Source: Methylobacter sp. | Lineage (GTDB): Bacteria > Pseudomonadota > Gammaproteobacteria > Methylococcales > Methylomonadaceae | DNA: 64,000 bases | NCBI GenBank assembly: GCA_028716975.1 | Contig: JAQUOU010000002.1 | Location: 362,841 to 426,840 of the forward strand | Direction of reading: 5' to 3' | Shown: piece after piece, positions 55,549 through 64,000 of the stretch | How positions within the stretch are numbered: position 1 is the first letter of the stretch | How the letters are laid out: every line of letters starts with the position of its first letter | The notes under the pieces: model-generated | Told to the model about the DNA's origin: nothing | Databases searched by the model: none | The model's input: only the letters and a program-made list of their open reading frames with translations | Made by a program: the position numbers and the translations under genes

Positions 55549-56272
55549 GTCTGTTTAACGAGGTTGATGAATTGAGAGAATTTACGAGTACTAAACGAGG
55601 ATTTAGTTTCATCACTGGTGTTAAGGGGATTAAATTATAACGGCGTTTTATCGCTTTAACGGCATAAGCTGTCGCTGTAAAGGAATTTTTATTGGCGATA
55701 AAGCCTCCCTGTGTGGAGGTAACGGAATTAAAATTAAATTGTGATGATACGGTTACCTCAAAATTCAGCACTTTTAACCAGTCCAAAATTCTCGAACGGG
55801 AAATAAATTGTCCGCGCCATGTATCAGCCATTTTTTTATCCCATATATATTGATATCTAACCCAGATGCTCCACGGATTAAAATTTAACACCAATACTAT
55901 TCCTTCCGGCTTCAACACCCGTTCAACTTCTCTTATCGTCTGAAACCGGTTGACATCAAACTCCAGTAAATGCGGCACTATAACCATATCAACACTTTCA
56001 CTTTTTAAGGGCAGGTTATATGATTTTGCCTGGATTTTTCGCGCCTCATCGCAACCCACACATTTGGCGTCAAGTACGGTATAATTTTTATATAAAGAGC
56101 AATCAATAAAGTCATTTTCCCAGCCTAATCCGCCAATCTGCAAAACAATTTGCTGACAACTTACAGTAATGGATCGTTGTAAATAGTCGGCTTCAAGCTG
56201 TTGCAACAGCTTGCCTCGGGGAGTTTGATACCAGGCAAACAGAAAATTGCGCTTCATTAATAGGCTCAACAA
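55541..56272 (-). CDS. yafS: YafS-like SAM-dependent methyltransferase
   Basis: 243 residues; an ATG at 56257 ([15 protein letters not shown]) may be the real start. The class I fold is reduced: VLQIGGLGW at motif [30 protein letters not shown] and [21 protein letters not shown]. It matches the YafS family always found beside rnhA; its substrate is unknown. It is divergent from mltD with 83 bp between starts. Confidence 0.87.
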   Translation of the reverse strand: MLSLLMKRNFLFAWYQTPRGKLLQQLEADYLQRSITVSCQQIVLQIGGLGWENDFIDCSLYKNYTVLDAKCVGCDEARKIQAKSYNLPLKSESVDMVIVPHLLEFDVNRFQTIREVERVLKPEGIVLVLNFNPWSIWVRYQYIWDKKMADTWRGQFISRSRILDWLKVLNFEVTVSSQFNFNSVTSTQGGFIANKNSFTATAYAVKAIKRRYNLIPLTPVMKLNPRLVLVNSLNSSTSLNRHE

Positions 56273-56355
56273 TACAAGACTTTAGTGATTTTCAATAAAA
56301 ACAGGCTATAATAAAATTATTGTAATAATACACTTCACTATAAGGGGGATTAGAC

Positions 56356-58014
56356 ATGAATGTTAATTTTAGCAAATCAGTTAATCTTCTATTCATTCTG
56401 ATATCATTAATTGCTTCCGGTTGCTCGGAAACTAACAGGGCGCCCCTGAAGCTTAATGATAGACCCCCGATTATATCGAAGCAAGATAGCAGCTATGCAC
56501 GCCATCCCTACCGGCCATTTCCCAAACAAAAATTAAAAGCCAAATTAACACATAACGACACAGTTTGGGATAGGCTTTTATCTTTATACTCTCTACCTCC
56601 CATTGAAAACGAGCGAATTGATCGTGAACTCAACTGGTATTTACAAAACCCCGATGCGCTGATTGCCCTTCAGCAGCGGGCAGAACCTTATCTACACCTG
56701 ATTCTTGATGAAATTGAAGCAAAAAATATTCCAGGTGAACTGGCCTTATTACCGGTAATTGAAAGCTCTTTTATACCCGATGCTTACTCAAAAAGCCAAG
56801 CTTCAGGGCTTTGGCAATTTATACCCGCTACCGGCCGCCTGTTCGGGTTGCAACAAAACTCATGGTACGATGGCCGGCGTGATGTTTATGCTTCAACAAA
56901 AGCTGCAACCACTTACCTTAAGCAACTCAGTGAAACTTTTGACGGCGATTGGTTGCTTGCCCTGGCATCCTATAATTTCGGTAAGGGCAATATTAGAAAA
57001 TGCATTGAAAAAAACGAGGATCTTGACCTTCCAACAGATTACTGGTCATTAAGTTTGCCTGAGGAAACGTTTAACTATGTTCCCCGCTTATTGGCCATTG
57101 CCAAACTATTTGCCAATGCTGAACAATACAATATTCCTTTGCAGCATATTCCGAATAAGCCTTATTTTGAAGTCGTTGACATTAAAGCGCCACTGGACCT
57201 GAACAAAGCAGCAGCAATGGCTAACATTCCGCTGAAAGATTTTTTAAAGCTGAACCCTGGCTTTAACCGCTGGTGTACAGCACCGGAAGGACCGCATCGT
57301 CTATTAATTCCTGTTCAACAGGCGCAGTTTTTTAAAACAAATTTGGCACAACTTTCCTATGCGGATAGGTTGAACCCAGACCGATATTATAAAGAGAGCG
57401 TAGCTCAGGTTCAGAAAGAAGATAAAGTCGACGTAATTACAAATAATAAAGCCGTTGCAAGGCCAAGCTACTACAAAGTTAAATCGGGAGAAAGTTTGTT
57501 ATCCATTGCCACTAGAAATCGCACAACGATTAAATCGTTACGGCAAGCAAATCATTTAGCCGGCAATACTGTCCGTACAGGTATGCTTTTAGAGGTTCCG
57601 TCCCTAAAAAAATCAGCTGATATTTCATCTATTGCCAGAGCGTCTAGAAATAAATCCGGAAATGCTCAGATTTATGTTGTCAAGAAAGGCGATACATTCT
57701 GGAAAATCGCCCAAAAATTTTCAGTTAGCAGTAAAAATATCGCAGACTGGAATAAAATCAGTTTAAAAACTGCATTGGTTCCAGGTCGAAAACTTTCCAT
57801 TAAAGCACTTGATCCGCAGCTTGCTACTGCCTCTTCCACAATTCGCTTGATACATTACACAGTTCATAAGGGGGATTCACTACTACAGATTTCCAGGAAA
57901 TTTAATGTTCCCCTTACAGACTTGCGTAAATCTAATGCGAATACTCTCATTAAGGGCCTTCAACCTGGCCAAAAATTGAAAGTACTGGTTGATAATAGCC
58001 AGCCTTCAACCTAG
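56356..58014 (+). CDS. mltD: Membrane-bound lytic murein transglycosylase D, with three LysM repeats
   Basis: 552 residues. Lipoprotein signal with lipobox IASGC (Cys ~23). The family-1 lytic transglycosylase domain (~105-260) has the catalytic Glu in LLPVIESSFIPDAYSKS, then ASGLWQFIPATGRLFGL and LALASYNFGKGNIRK. Three LysM domains follow (YYKVKSGESLLSIA ~373, IYVVKKGDTFWKIA ~442, HYTVHKGDSLLQIS ~504) that bind peptidoglycan. It cleaves glycan strands to 1,6-anhydro-muropeptides at the outer membrane. Confidence 0.94.
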   Translation: MNVNFSKSVNLLFILISLIASGCSETNRAPLKLNDRPPIISKQDSSYARHPYRPFPKQKLKAKLTHNDTVWDRLLSLYSLPPIENERIDRELNWYLQNPDALIALQQRAEPYLHLILDEIEAKNIPGELALLPVIESSFIPDAYSKSQASGLWQFIPATGRLFGLQQNSWYDGRRDVYASTKAATTYLKQLSETFDGDWLLALASYNFGKGNIRKCIEKNEDLDLPTDYWSLSLPEETFNYVPRLLAIAKLFANAEQYNIPLQHIPNKPYFEVVDIKAPLDLNKAAAMANIPLKDFLKLNPGFNRWCTAPEGPHRLLIPVQQAQFFKTNLAQLSYADRLNPDRYYKESVAQVQKEDKVDVITNNKAVARPSYYKVKSGESLLSIATRNRTTIKSLRQANHLAGNTVRTGMLLEVPSLKKSADISSIARASRNKSGNAQIYVVKKGDTFWKIAQKFSVSSKNIADWNKISLKTALVPGRKLSIKALDPQLATASSTIRLIHYTVHKGDSLLQISRKFNVPLTDLRKSNANTLIKGLQPGQKLKVLVDNSQPST

Positions 58015-58140
58015 TTTTAGAGTAAATCGGTTAAGTTTGCGATTTTAATTGGCAAGACAGAATTAAGTCAATTAATGAAAAATTCTCTAAACAAGAATTA
58101 ACGCCCGATTAATGTTGCACTTAAGGTATTAGCCAAAACT

Positions 58141-58425
58141 TCACTCAGTGGTTTTGACATAGTTAACCATCACGGGGATAAATTGTTGAACCATCGCCGG
58201 ACACATGCCCTGCTGCTGAAAAGCTGAGGCCACTGAAACTAAACTGCCTATCGTTCCACCAGAAGCACCGGTTATTGAAGACAGTCTTCCCGTCAAGCCG
58301 TCCAATACTGATGGTTGCTGAAGGGCCGGAGCTGCACTCAATATTTCTTTTATCCCCGGAACGCTTTGTTCAAGTTAAGCAAATGAATCCGGCTGCATTA
58401 TATTTTTCTCAAAATTTAGTTTCAT
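58141..58425 (-). pseudogene. DUF2780-like gene interrupted by an in-frame stop
   Basis: Reading leftward from ATG 58425 gives MKLNFEKNIMQPDSFA, then TAA, then LEQSVPGIKEILSAAPALQ and on to a C-terminal part with SLVSVASAFQQQGMCPAMVQQFIPVM and VNYV. That C-terminal part resembles DUF2780 proteins (small Gly/Ala-rich helical proteins of unknown role). The family usually has Gln where the TAA stands, so a C-to-T change (CAA to TAA) explains the break. The N-terminal half of the usual family is also missing. Confidence 0.6.
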
Positions 58426-58547
58426 TAATGTATAAATACCGGAATTGATTTATCTGCCAGGTGAATAATTACCAACAGGATCTCAGGTAATGAAGCCTAT
58501 GCCTCGATTAATAAAAATCCCTTAAATCAGGCTATTCGAATTAGTTA

Positions 58548-59711
58548 TCAACGGCCCATATGCTCAGTATGTAAATAATTTTCAGACTGCATCTCTATTA
58601 GCCTTGATACCGTGCGCTCAAATTCAAACGCACCATCACCATGAGTATAAAGCTCCTGAGCCGGTACGGCAGCAGTGCAAATCAGTTTTACCTTATGCTC
58701 ATAAAGCGCATCGATCAATGTTACAAAACGCCTGGCTTCGTTGCGTTTTTCCGCCGTTAATTTTGGAATTTCAGCCATAATCACGGTGCTGAATTCACTG
58801 GCAATTTCCAGGTAATCCGCAGGACCTAGCGGTTGTGCACACAGCTCATTAAAAGAGGTGAGGACAATATCTCCATGCACGGCTGCTAAAATGATCTTTC
58901 TTCCTAATACATTCAAAACTCCCGGTTGCTGGGGAGCAAAATTAGTAAATTTGTTATAACTTTGCTGCATAAATTCACCGGCATTTTTATCAAGCGGAAA
59001 ATAATAAGTAGCATCCAGTGCCTGCAAGCGACTGAACCGGTAATCTTCTTTCGCAACCAGTTCAATAATTTCAGAAGCTTCCTGAAGGTGCTTGACAAAG
59101 GGTAAAAATAACTCTCTTTGTAATCCTCCCTGATATAAATCATTAGGATGGCGGTTAGAGGTTATAACGATAGTAATATCTAAATCGAAGAACTTAGTGA
59201 ACAGTCTTCCCAAAATCATGGCATCGGCAATATCGGTGACATGAAACTCATCAAAGCACAGAAGCAGGGCTGAGTCTCTGATTTTTTTTGCCAGGGCAGA
59301 AATTGCATCGGTACTATTTTGTTGCCGCCATTGATGAATGAATAGATGAACCTCCAGCATAAACGCATTAAAATGTACGCGTCGTTTTGGGATAATGGGA
59401 CAAGCCTCATAAAATAAATCCATCAACATGGTTTTACCACGCCCAACTCCGCCAAAAATATACAAACTGCGACATTTTTCAGGGCGATTGGACAGCAATT
59501 TATAGGCCGCTGATTTGAGGTCATAATCAACAGCTGCAGGCAATTTATCGAGCATGGATTGCAGAGGTCTTAAGGCCATGAATTGCGCCTCATCGAACTC
59601 AATATGCCTTTGCGCCACCTGCTCTTTATATTGCTTTTCCAATACTCCGGTAAGATCAGGGAGTTGTTCTAAAGATGTCGCAGTAGTTGGCTGAAAAAAC
59701 CTTTTTAGCAT
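58548..59711 (-). CDS. zapE: Cell division protein ZapE (AFG1-like ATPase)
   Basis: 387 residues. Walker A IFGGVGRGKTMLMDLFY (~residue 85), the RVHFNAFMLEVH motif, Walker B LLCFDEFHVTDIADAM, sensor ITSNRHPNDLYQGGLQRELF and C-terminal ALYEHKVKLICTAAVP are all typical of AFG1/ZapE. It modulates Z-ring assembly under stress in E. coli. Monocistronic, leftward, 54 bp after ppc. Confidence 0.93.
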   Translation of the reverse strand: MLKRFFQPTTATSLEQLPDLTGVLEKQYKEQVAQRHIEFDEAQFMALRPLQSMLDKLPAAVDYDLKSAAYKLLSNRPEKCRSLYIFGGVGRGKTMLMDLFYEACPIIPKRRVHFNAFMLEVHLFIHQWRQQNSTDAISALAKKIRDSALLLCFDEFHVTDIADAMILGRLFTKFFDLDITIVITSNRHPNDLYQGGLQRELFLPFVKHLQEASEIIELVAKEDYRFSRLQALDATYYFPLDKNAGEFMQQSYNKFTNFAPQQPGVLNVLGRKIILAAVHGDIVLTSFNELCAQPLGPADYLEIASEFSTVIMAEIPKLTAEKRNEARRFVTLIDALYEHKVKLICTAAVPAQELYTHGDGAFEFERTVSRLIEMQSENYLHTEHMGR

Positions 59712-59765
59712 GTGCTCATGGAATTAAAGTGATAATGAATTGTGGCATACGGTGGTCATTTAGCC

Positions 59766-62531
59766 CTATCCCGTCCAGCCTAGCCCGGTAGCAATACAGT
59801 TTATTGACAATAAGAGAGAAACTAGTTTCTTCTGTTTTTTTTCCTGATTTTCCTTATTTATTCCGCGAAAAAACTTAACCAGCTTTACTTGTTCGCGACC
59901 AACTTGATTGATTGAGGGTAACCGCCTGGCTAATTTACGATGAAAACGCGGAAATCTTTCAGCCAGGATAGTGCTTCCGGATATGGCTAAAACTTGTTGG
60001 GCCGTACGGTGATATTCATCATGAACCATAGAAAAAATCTGCTCCCTGATAGCAAGGTCTGTTACCAGTTCAGAATAATCCCTGCCTATGATTAAATCCA
60101 CCTGGCAAAGCGTTTTTTCAACTTCATCAACTACCAGCCTAAAAACACGGGATTGCTCAAATAATTGCTGAAGTAAATCACGTCCGGCTTGCCCATGAGT
60201 TATGCAAAATTTTTCCAGTGCGCTGCCAAGCCCATACCAGCCGGGTATCAAGTGCCGGTTCTGAGTCCAGGCAAATACCCAGGGAATGGCTCTGAGATCC
60301 GATAATGAAGAGGCGCCAAACCGGCGTGCCGGACGTGAGCCGATATTGAGCAAGGCTAATTCTTCAACCGGGCTGGCTGATGCATAATATTCAATGAGCC
60401 CCGGCTGTTCAATGAGTAGCCGGTAAGCTTCATAAGATGACTGCGATAATTCTTCAAGCGCCTCATCATGATCCTTGCGAGGCCGTAATTCTGCTTCCGT
60501 GGTCGATTTAAGGGTATGCTCCAACACACTGGCGGCCAAAAGTTGCAGGTTATATAAGGCACTGCCGCGGTTGGCGAATTTACTGGAAATAACTTCGCCC
60601 TGTTCGGTAACTCGAAGCTGTCCATGCACAGAACCTGCGGGCTGGGCTGCAATCGCCCGGCCTGCTGGCGCGCCGCCGCGACTTACCGAGCCGCCACGGC
60701 CATGAAAAAAAGAAATAGAAATTTTACATTCTCCGGCGACTGCCATTAGCCTGGTTTGCGCCTTGCTGAGTTCCCAATTTGAAGTCAGGTAGCCGCCATC
60801 TTTATTGGAATCAGAATAACCCAGCATTACTTCCTGGATGCCTCCCTGCTTTATTATAGAGCGGCGTATTAGGGGAATCGTCAACAATTCCCGCATTACT
60901 GCAGGAGCCATTCTTAAATCTTCGATGGTTTCGAACAAAGGCACGATAGGTAAAAAACAATACTCAGTGTCACCCTCTTTTATAAATAGACCGGCGAATT
61001 TGGCTATAAGATAAACGTCCAGAACATCTACGGCAGTTCTCGTCATGCTGAGTATGAAATTGCCGAAAGCCCGTTCATCGAATTTTTCACGGCTTTCACC
61101 CACCAACTGCATCAGCTCAAAGGTTTCCCGTGCCACTTCCGATAATTTATCGGACGTTATAGCTACCGGCAAAGGATGGCCCAGTTGCTCCATAATCCAG
61201 CTTTTCCATTCAAGACTGCTTTCTACCGGGCTATCAGCTGCGTCCTTCTGATTAATTGTAGCCCACAGTGATCTAAGCGTCTGCGTGATTACGGTTGAAT
61301 TTTGACGAAAATCAAGATTTGCTGTCCTGAAACGAAAGATTTCGGCCTCTCGTTTTAGCGGTGTTACCAGCATTTTGGTTATACCGGCGCTTTTGCTTTC
61401 TAATAACGCCGTTTCCAATATTCTCAAATCATTAATCAATTCGGCTGCGGAATGGTAGGCATACTGATTGCCTTCAGGGACACTCCCCTGTTCCGAAGCC
61501 TCAATAGTCTGGGCCAGCTTATGCGACATACAGACAGTAAATTGCCGGAATAGCTCGCCCGGATTTCTTGCGGCGATTGCCTGCCCATTTTCAATAGTTT
61601 TGAGCTCCTGATCCAGAACAGCCAGAAAAGAATCAGGAATCTTGATATTGTGCCGGGCAATGCTCAGGTTATGGATAAGATGTTGCAGGCGCTGTCTATA
61701 TCGATACAAACAGGCTAGACGATTGTTAAACAAGGTATTTCGGGTTACTTCATTAGTAACGAATGGATTACCATCCCGGTCTCCGCCTATCCAGGAACCG
61801 AATTGAAACAATGGCGGAATGGTAAAGTCTGATTCGGGATAATATTGGTTTAAGGCGAGATCCAGTTTATTCAGTAATTCCGCAGACTGTTCAAACAATG
61901 CTTCATTAAAAAAATGCAACCCCCAGGCTACTTCCTGGGCGACAGTAGGTTTTTCCAGACGCAGTTCACCCGTCAGCCAAAGCAAGTCGATTTCGTTTTT
62001 TAATTTATTAACTAATGCTTTATGCTCGCCGCGTGTCCAGCGACTGGACTGAAGATCGACCAGAAGTAAATAAATGCGCCGATGTATTTCCAGGACTGAT
62101 ACCCGCTTTGCTTCAGTCGGGTGTGCCGTCATTACCGGTATGATTTTCGCGTTATTCAAGAGCACCTGAATTTCGTCGGCAGAAATATTGGCTCGCGCCG
62201 CCTCGCTGAATACCCAATCAAAGGTGCCCATTACCTGGTCTGCGCCTTGCTCTGTTTCTATGGTGCGCCTGCGCAGCATGCCGGCATTTTCTTCAACAAT
62301 TTGCAGCAGTTGAAACCAGATACCTTGAGCCTGCAAGAACCTTAACAGCAGACTCGGATTACCGGCCGGAACCACAGATTCGTTTCGGATAACAGGTTCA
62401 AGTTCGGGTAGTCTATTCCGGATAACGTCAATCAGAAGATCAAACAAAAAAGCTATAGTCCGATTGGCATAGGCAGCTGACCGGTCGGCGATTGATGGAA
62501 TTTCTGCGCTGGAGGAAATTATATCTTTCAT
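59766..62531 (-). CDS. ppc: Phosphoenolpyruvate carboxylase
   Basis: 921 residues, the usual bacterial PEPC size. It makes oxaloacetate from PEP and bicarbonate and refills the TCA cycle. Catalytic motifs: VMTAHPTEAKRVSV (His), GSWIGGDRDGNPFVT, MLGYSDSNKDGGYLTSNWEL and FFHGRGGSVSRGGAPAG (catalytic loop), with the C-terminus ending ATGLGWTG in place of the common RNTG. It lies 99 bp after acnB on the same strand. Confidence 0.96.
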   Translation of the reverse strand: MKDIISSSAEIPSIADRSAAYANRTIAFLFDLLIDVIRNRLPELEPVIRNESVVPAGNPSLLLRFLQAQGIWFQLLQIVEENAGMLRRRTIETEQGADQVMGTFDWVFSEAARANISADEIQVLLNNAKIIPVMTAHPTEAKRVSVLEIHRRIYLLLVDLQSSRWTRGEHKALVNKLKNEIDLLWLTGELRLEKPTVAQEVAWGLHFFNEALFEQSAELLNKLDLALNQYYPESDFTIPPLFQFGSWIGGDRDGNPFVTNEVTRNTLFNNRLACLYRYRQRLQHLIHNLSIARHNIKIPDSFLAVLDQELKTIENGQAIAARNPGELFRQFTVCMSHKLAQTIEASEQGSVPEGNQYAYHSAAELINDLRILETALLESKSAGITKMLVTPLKREAEIFRFRTANLDFRQNSTVITQTLRSLWATINQKDAADSPVESSLEWKSWIMEQLGHPLPVAITSDKLSEVARETFELMQLVGESREKFDERAFGNFILSMTRTAVDVLDVYLIAKFAGLFIKEGDTEYCFLPIVPLFETIEDLRMAPAVMRELLTIPLIRRSIIKQGGIQEVMLGYSDSNKDGGYLTSNWELSKAQTRLMAVAGECKISISFFHGRGGSVSRGGAPAGRAIAAQPAGSVHGQLRVTEQGEVISSKFANRGSALYNLQLLAASVLEHTLKSTTEAELRPRKDHDEALEELSQSSYEAYRLLIEQPGLIEYYASASPVEELALLNIGSRPARRFGASSLSDLRAIPWVFAWTQNRHLIPGWYGLGSALEKFCITHGQAGRDLLQQLFEQSRVFRLVVDEVEKTLCQVDLIIGRDYSELVTDLAIREQIFSMVHDEYHRTAQQVLAISGSTILAERFPRFHRKLARRLPSINQVGREQVKLVKFFRGINKENQEKKQKKLVSLLLSINCIATGLGWTG

Positions 62532-62630
62532 AGAGAAAATTACCCATGCAGAACCAAAGGCGCCTGTTTTCCCGATACAAGAAAATTCATCTCCATACTC
62601 CTGGGTACTTAAAGCTTAGACAACCTCATC

Positions 62631-64000
62631 TCAGGCGCTTAAAGCGTCAGTCTTTTTCTTATAAAAATCCATCTGATTAAAATTAAGATAACGATAGGTA
62701 TCATCGGCTGACTCGTTAATTTGTCCCGCATAATGCATATATTCATCGACAGTGGGGATTTTACCCAGAATTGAACAGACTGCCGCCAATTCAGCCGATG
62801 ACAGATAAACATTAGCGCCATTACCCAAACGGTTGGGGAAGTTTCGGGTTGATGTGGAAACAACGGTAGAGTTTTCGGCAACGCGAGCCTGGTTGCCCAT
62901 GCATAAAGAACAGCCCGGCATTTCCATTCGTGCGCCGGCTTTACCGAAAGTACTGTAATAGCCTTCCTCGGTTAATTGGGTCTGATCCATTTTGGTGGGT
63001 GGAGCGACCCATAAACGGGTGGGCAATTCCCCTTTTTGTTTTTCCAGCAACTTGCCGGCAGCCCGGAAGTGACCGATATTGGTCATGCATGAACCCAGAA
63101 AAACTTCGTCAATTTTTGTTCCAGCGACATCTGATAGGGTTTTTATATCATCAGGATCATTAGGGCATGCCAGCAGCGGCTCCTTGATTTCACTCATATC
63201 GATTTCAATGACTTCAAAATATTCGGCATCCGCATCCGGTTCCAGCAATACCGGATCAGCCAGCCATTCTTCCATAGCTTTAATCCGCCGTTCCAGCGTA
63301 CGCGCATCGCCGTAACCTTCAGTAATCATCCATTTCAGCAGGGTAATATTTGAATTCAGATATTCACGAATCGGCGCTTCATTCAAGCGAATGGTACAGC
63401 CCCCGGCCGAACGTTCCGCTGACGCGTCGGATAATTCAAACGCCTGTTCCACTTTTAAATCCGGCAAGCCTTCAATTTCCAGGATGCGGCCTGAAAAAAC
63501 ATTTTTCTTGCCTTTCTTCTCTACTGTAAGCAAACCGCGTTTCAGCGCTGCATAAGGAATGGCATTCACCATATCCCGCAAGGTGATCCCCGGCTGCATT
63601 TCGCCTTTAAAACGAACCAGGACAGATTCCGGCATATCCAGCGGCATTACGCCTGTTGCTGCGGCAAACGCCACCAGACCGGATCCTGCAGGAAAGGAAA
63701 TGCCGATAGGAAAACGGGTATGCGAATCGCCGCCCGTGCCGACGGTATCCGGCAACAGCATGCGGTTTAACCAGGAATGAATAATGCCGTCGCCCGGGCG
63801 TAACGATACGCCGCCGCGATTCATAATAAAATCAGGCAGCGTATGCTGCATAGTGACATCAATCGGCTTGGGGTAAGCGGCAGTATGGCAGAAGGATTGC
63901 AATACTAGATCTGCTGAAAAACCCAGGCAGGCAAGGTCTTTCAATTCGTCCCGGGTCATCGGGCCGGTGGTGTCCTGGGAGCCAACGGTAGTCATGTGCG
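62631..64000 (-). CDS. acnB: Aconitate hydratase B, partial (5' end outside window)
   Basis: The last ~456 residues of AcnB; the frame continues past the right edge, and the ATG at 63995 is internal ([19 protein letters not shown]). The 4Fe-4S ligands are present in [12 protein letters not shown] and [28 protein letters not shown] and [21 protein letters not shown] are also hallmarks. It isomerises citrate and isocitrate. Domain 4 is complete to the C-terminus. Confidence 0.96.
   Translation of the reverse strand, partial: HMTTVGSQDTTGPMTRDELKDLACLGFSADLVLQSFCHTAAYPKPIDVTMQHTLPDFIMNRGGVSLRPGDGIIHSWLNRMLLPDTVGTGGDSHTRFPIGISFPAGSGLVAFAAATGVMPLDMPESVLVRFKGEMQPGITLRDMVNAIPYAALKRGLLTVEKKGKKNVFSGRILEIEGLPDLKVEQAFELSDASAERSAGGCTIRLNEAPIREYLNSNITLLKWMITEGYGDARTLERRIKAMEEWLADPVLLEPDADAEYFEVIEIDMSEIKEPLLACPNDPDDIKTLSDVAGTKIDEVFLGSCMTNIGHFRAAGKLLEKQKGELPTRLWVAPPTKMDQTQLTEEGYYSTFGKAGARMEMPGCSLCMGNQARVAENSTVVSTSTRNFPNRLGNGANVYLSSAELAAVCSILGKIPTVDEYMHYAGQINESADDTYRYLNFNQMDFYKKKTDALSA

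Overview
The window looks like chromosomal DNA of a gammaproteobacterial type I methanotroph (order Methylococcales, Methylobacter/Methylomonas-like). The main evidence is a ribulose monophosphate (RuMP) gene cluster (3-hexulose-6-phosphate synthase, 6-phospho-3-hexuloisomerase, transketolase, transaldolase, class II fructose-bisphosphate aldolase). It is embedded among housekeeping genes in gammaproteobacterial order (rpoZ-spoT-ridA-recG, hslVU-DUF971-ubiE-ubiJ-ubiB, dnaQ/rnhA/yafS next to mltD). The genus is an inference from gene content; no marker-gene comparison was possible.

Layout. 1-4.5 kb: a leftward minor-pilin operon (fimT, pilW, pilX, and a very long pilV-like gene cut by the window edge), divergent from a pilE-type pilin. 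4.7-9.8 kb: a DUF3014 membrane protein, an NTF2-like DUF1348 protein, a cluster of REP-like repeats, and recC without recB or recD beside it. 10-18.2 kb: the RuMP cluster, containing two unrecognised genes between tkt and tal that carry 21 clear copies of a [ST]GVx[KR]Y[LIM] motif, largely on a 20-residue period. 18.4-19.6 kb: a decayed IS3-family element. 19.9-28.8 kb: trkA-trkH, thpR, xseA, a PilZ protein, sugE-tusB-tusE, hslR, ispH, rraA and a small DUF2897 gene. 28.9-43.2 kb: dtd, a secreted nuclease, ubiC-recG-ridA-spoT-rpoZ, pgk, a 350-bp hairpin-rich inverted-repeat element, ubiB-ubiJ-ubiE-DUF971-hslU-hslV. 43.4-49.4 kb: DUF4126, two identical tRNA-Phe genes, GST, YceI, a candidate structured small RNA, and an Mla-like lipid-transport operon. 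49.8-64 kb: nhaD, deaD, dnaQ, yajD, rnhA-yafS, mltD, a DUF2780 gene broken by a nonsense codon, zapE, ppc and the C-terminal part of acnB.

How the genes fit together. The RuMP enzymes fix formaldehyde onto ribulose 5-phosphate and regenerate the acceptor; fba joins this to glycolysis, pgk lies elsewhere in the window, and ppc and acnB feed and run the TCA branch. The most novel item is the repeat-protein pair inside the RuMP cluster. The first is predicted to have a signal peptide, two periplasmic repeats, one membrane span and a cytoplasmic repeat tail; the second is almost entirely repeats. A membrane-tethered multivalent scaffold for pathway enzymes is a testable inference, not something the sequence proves.
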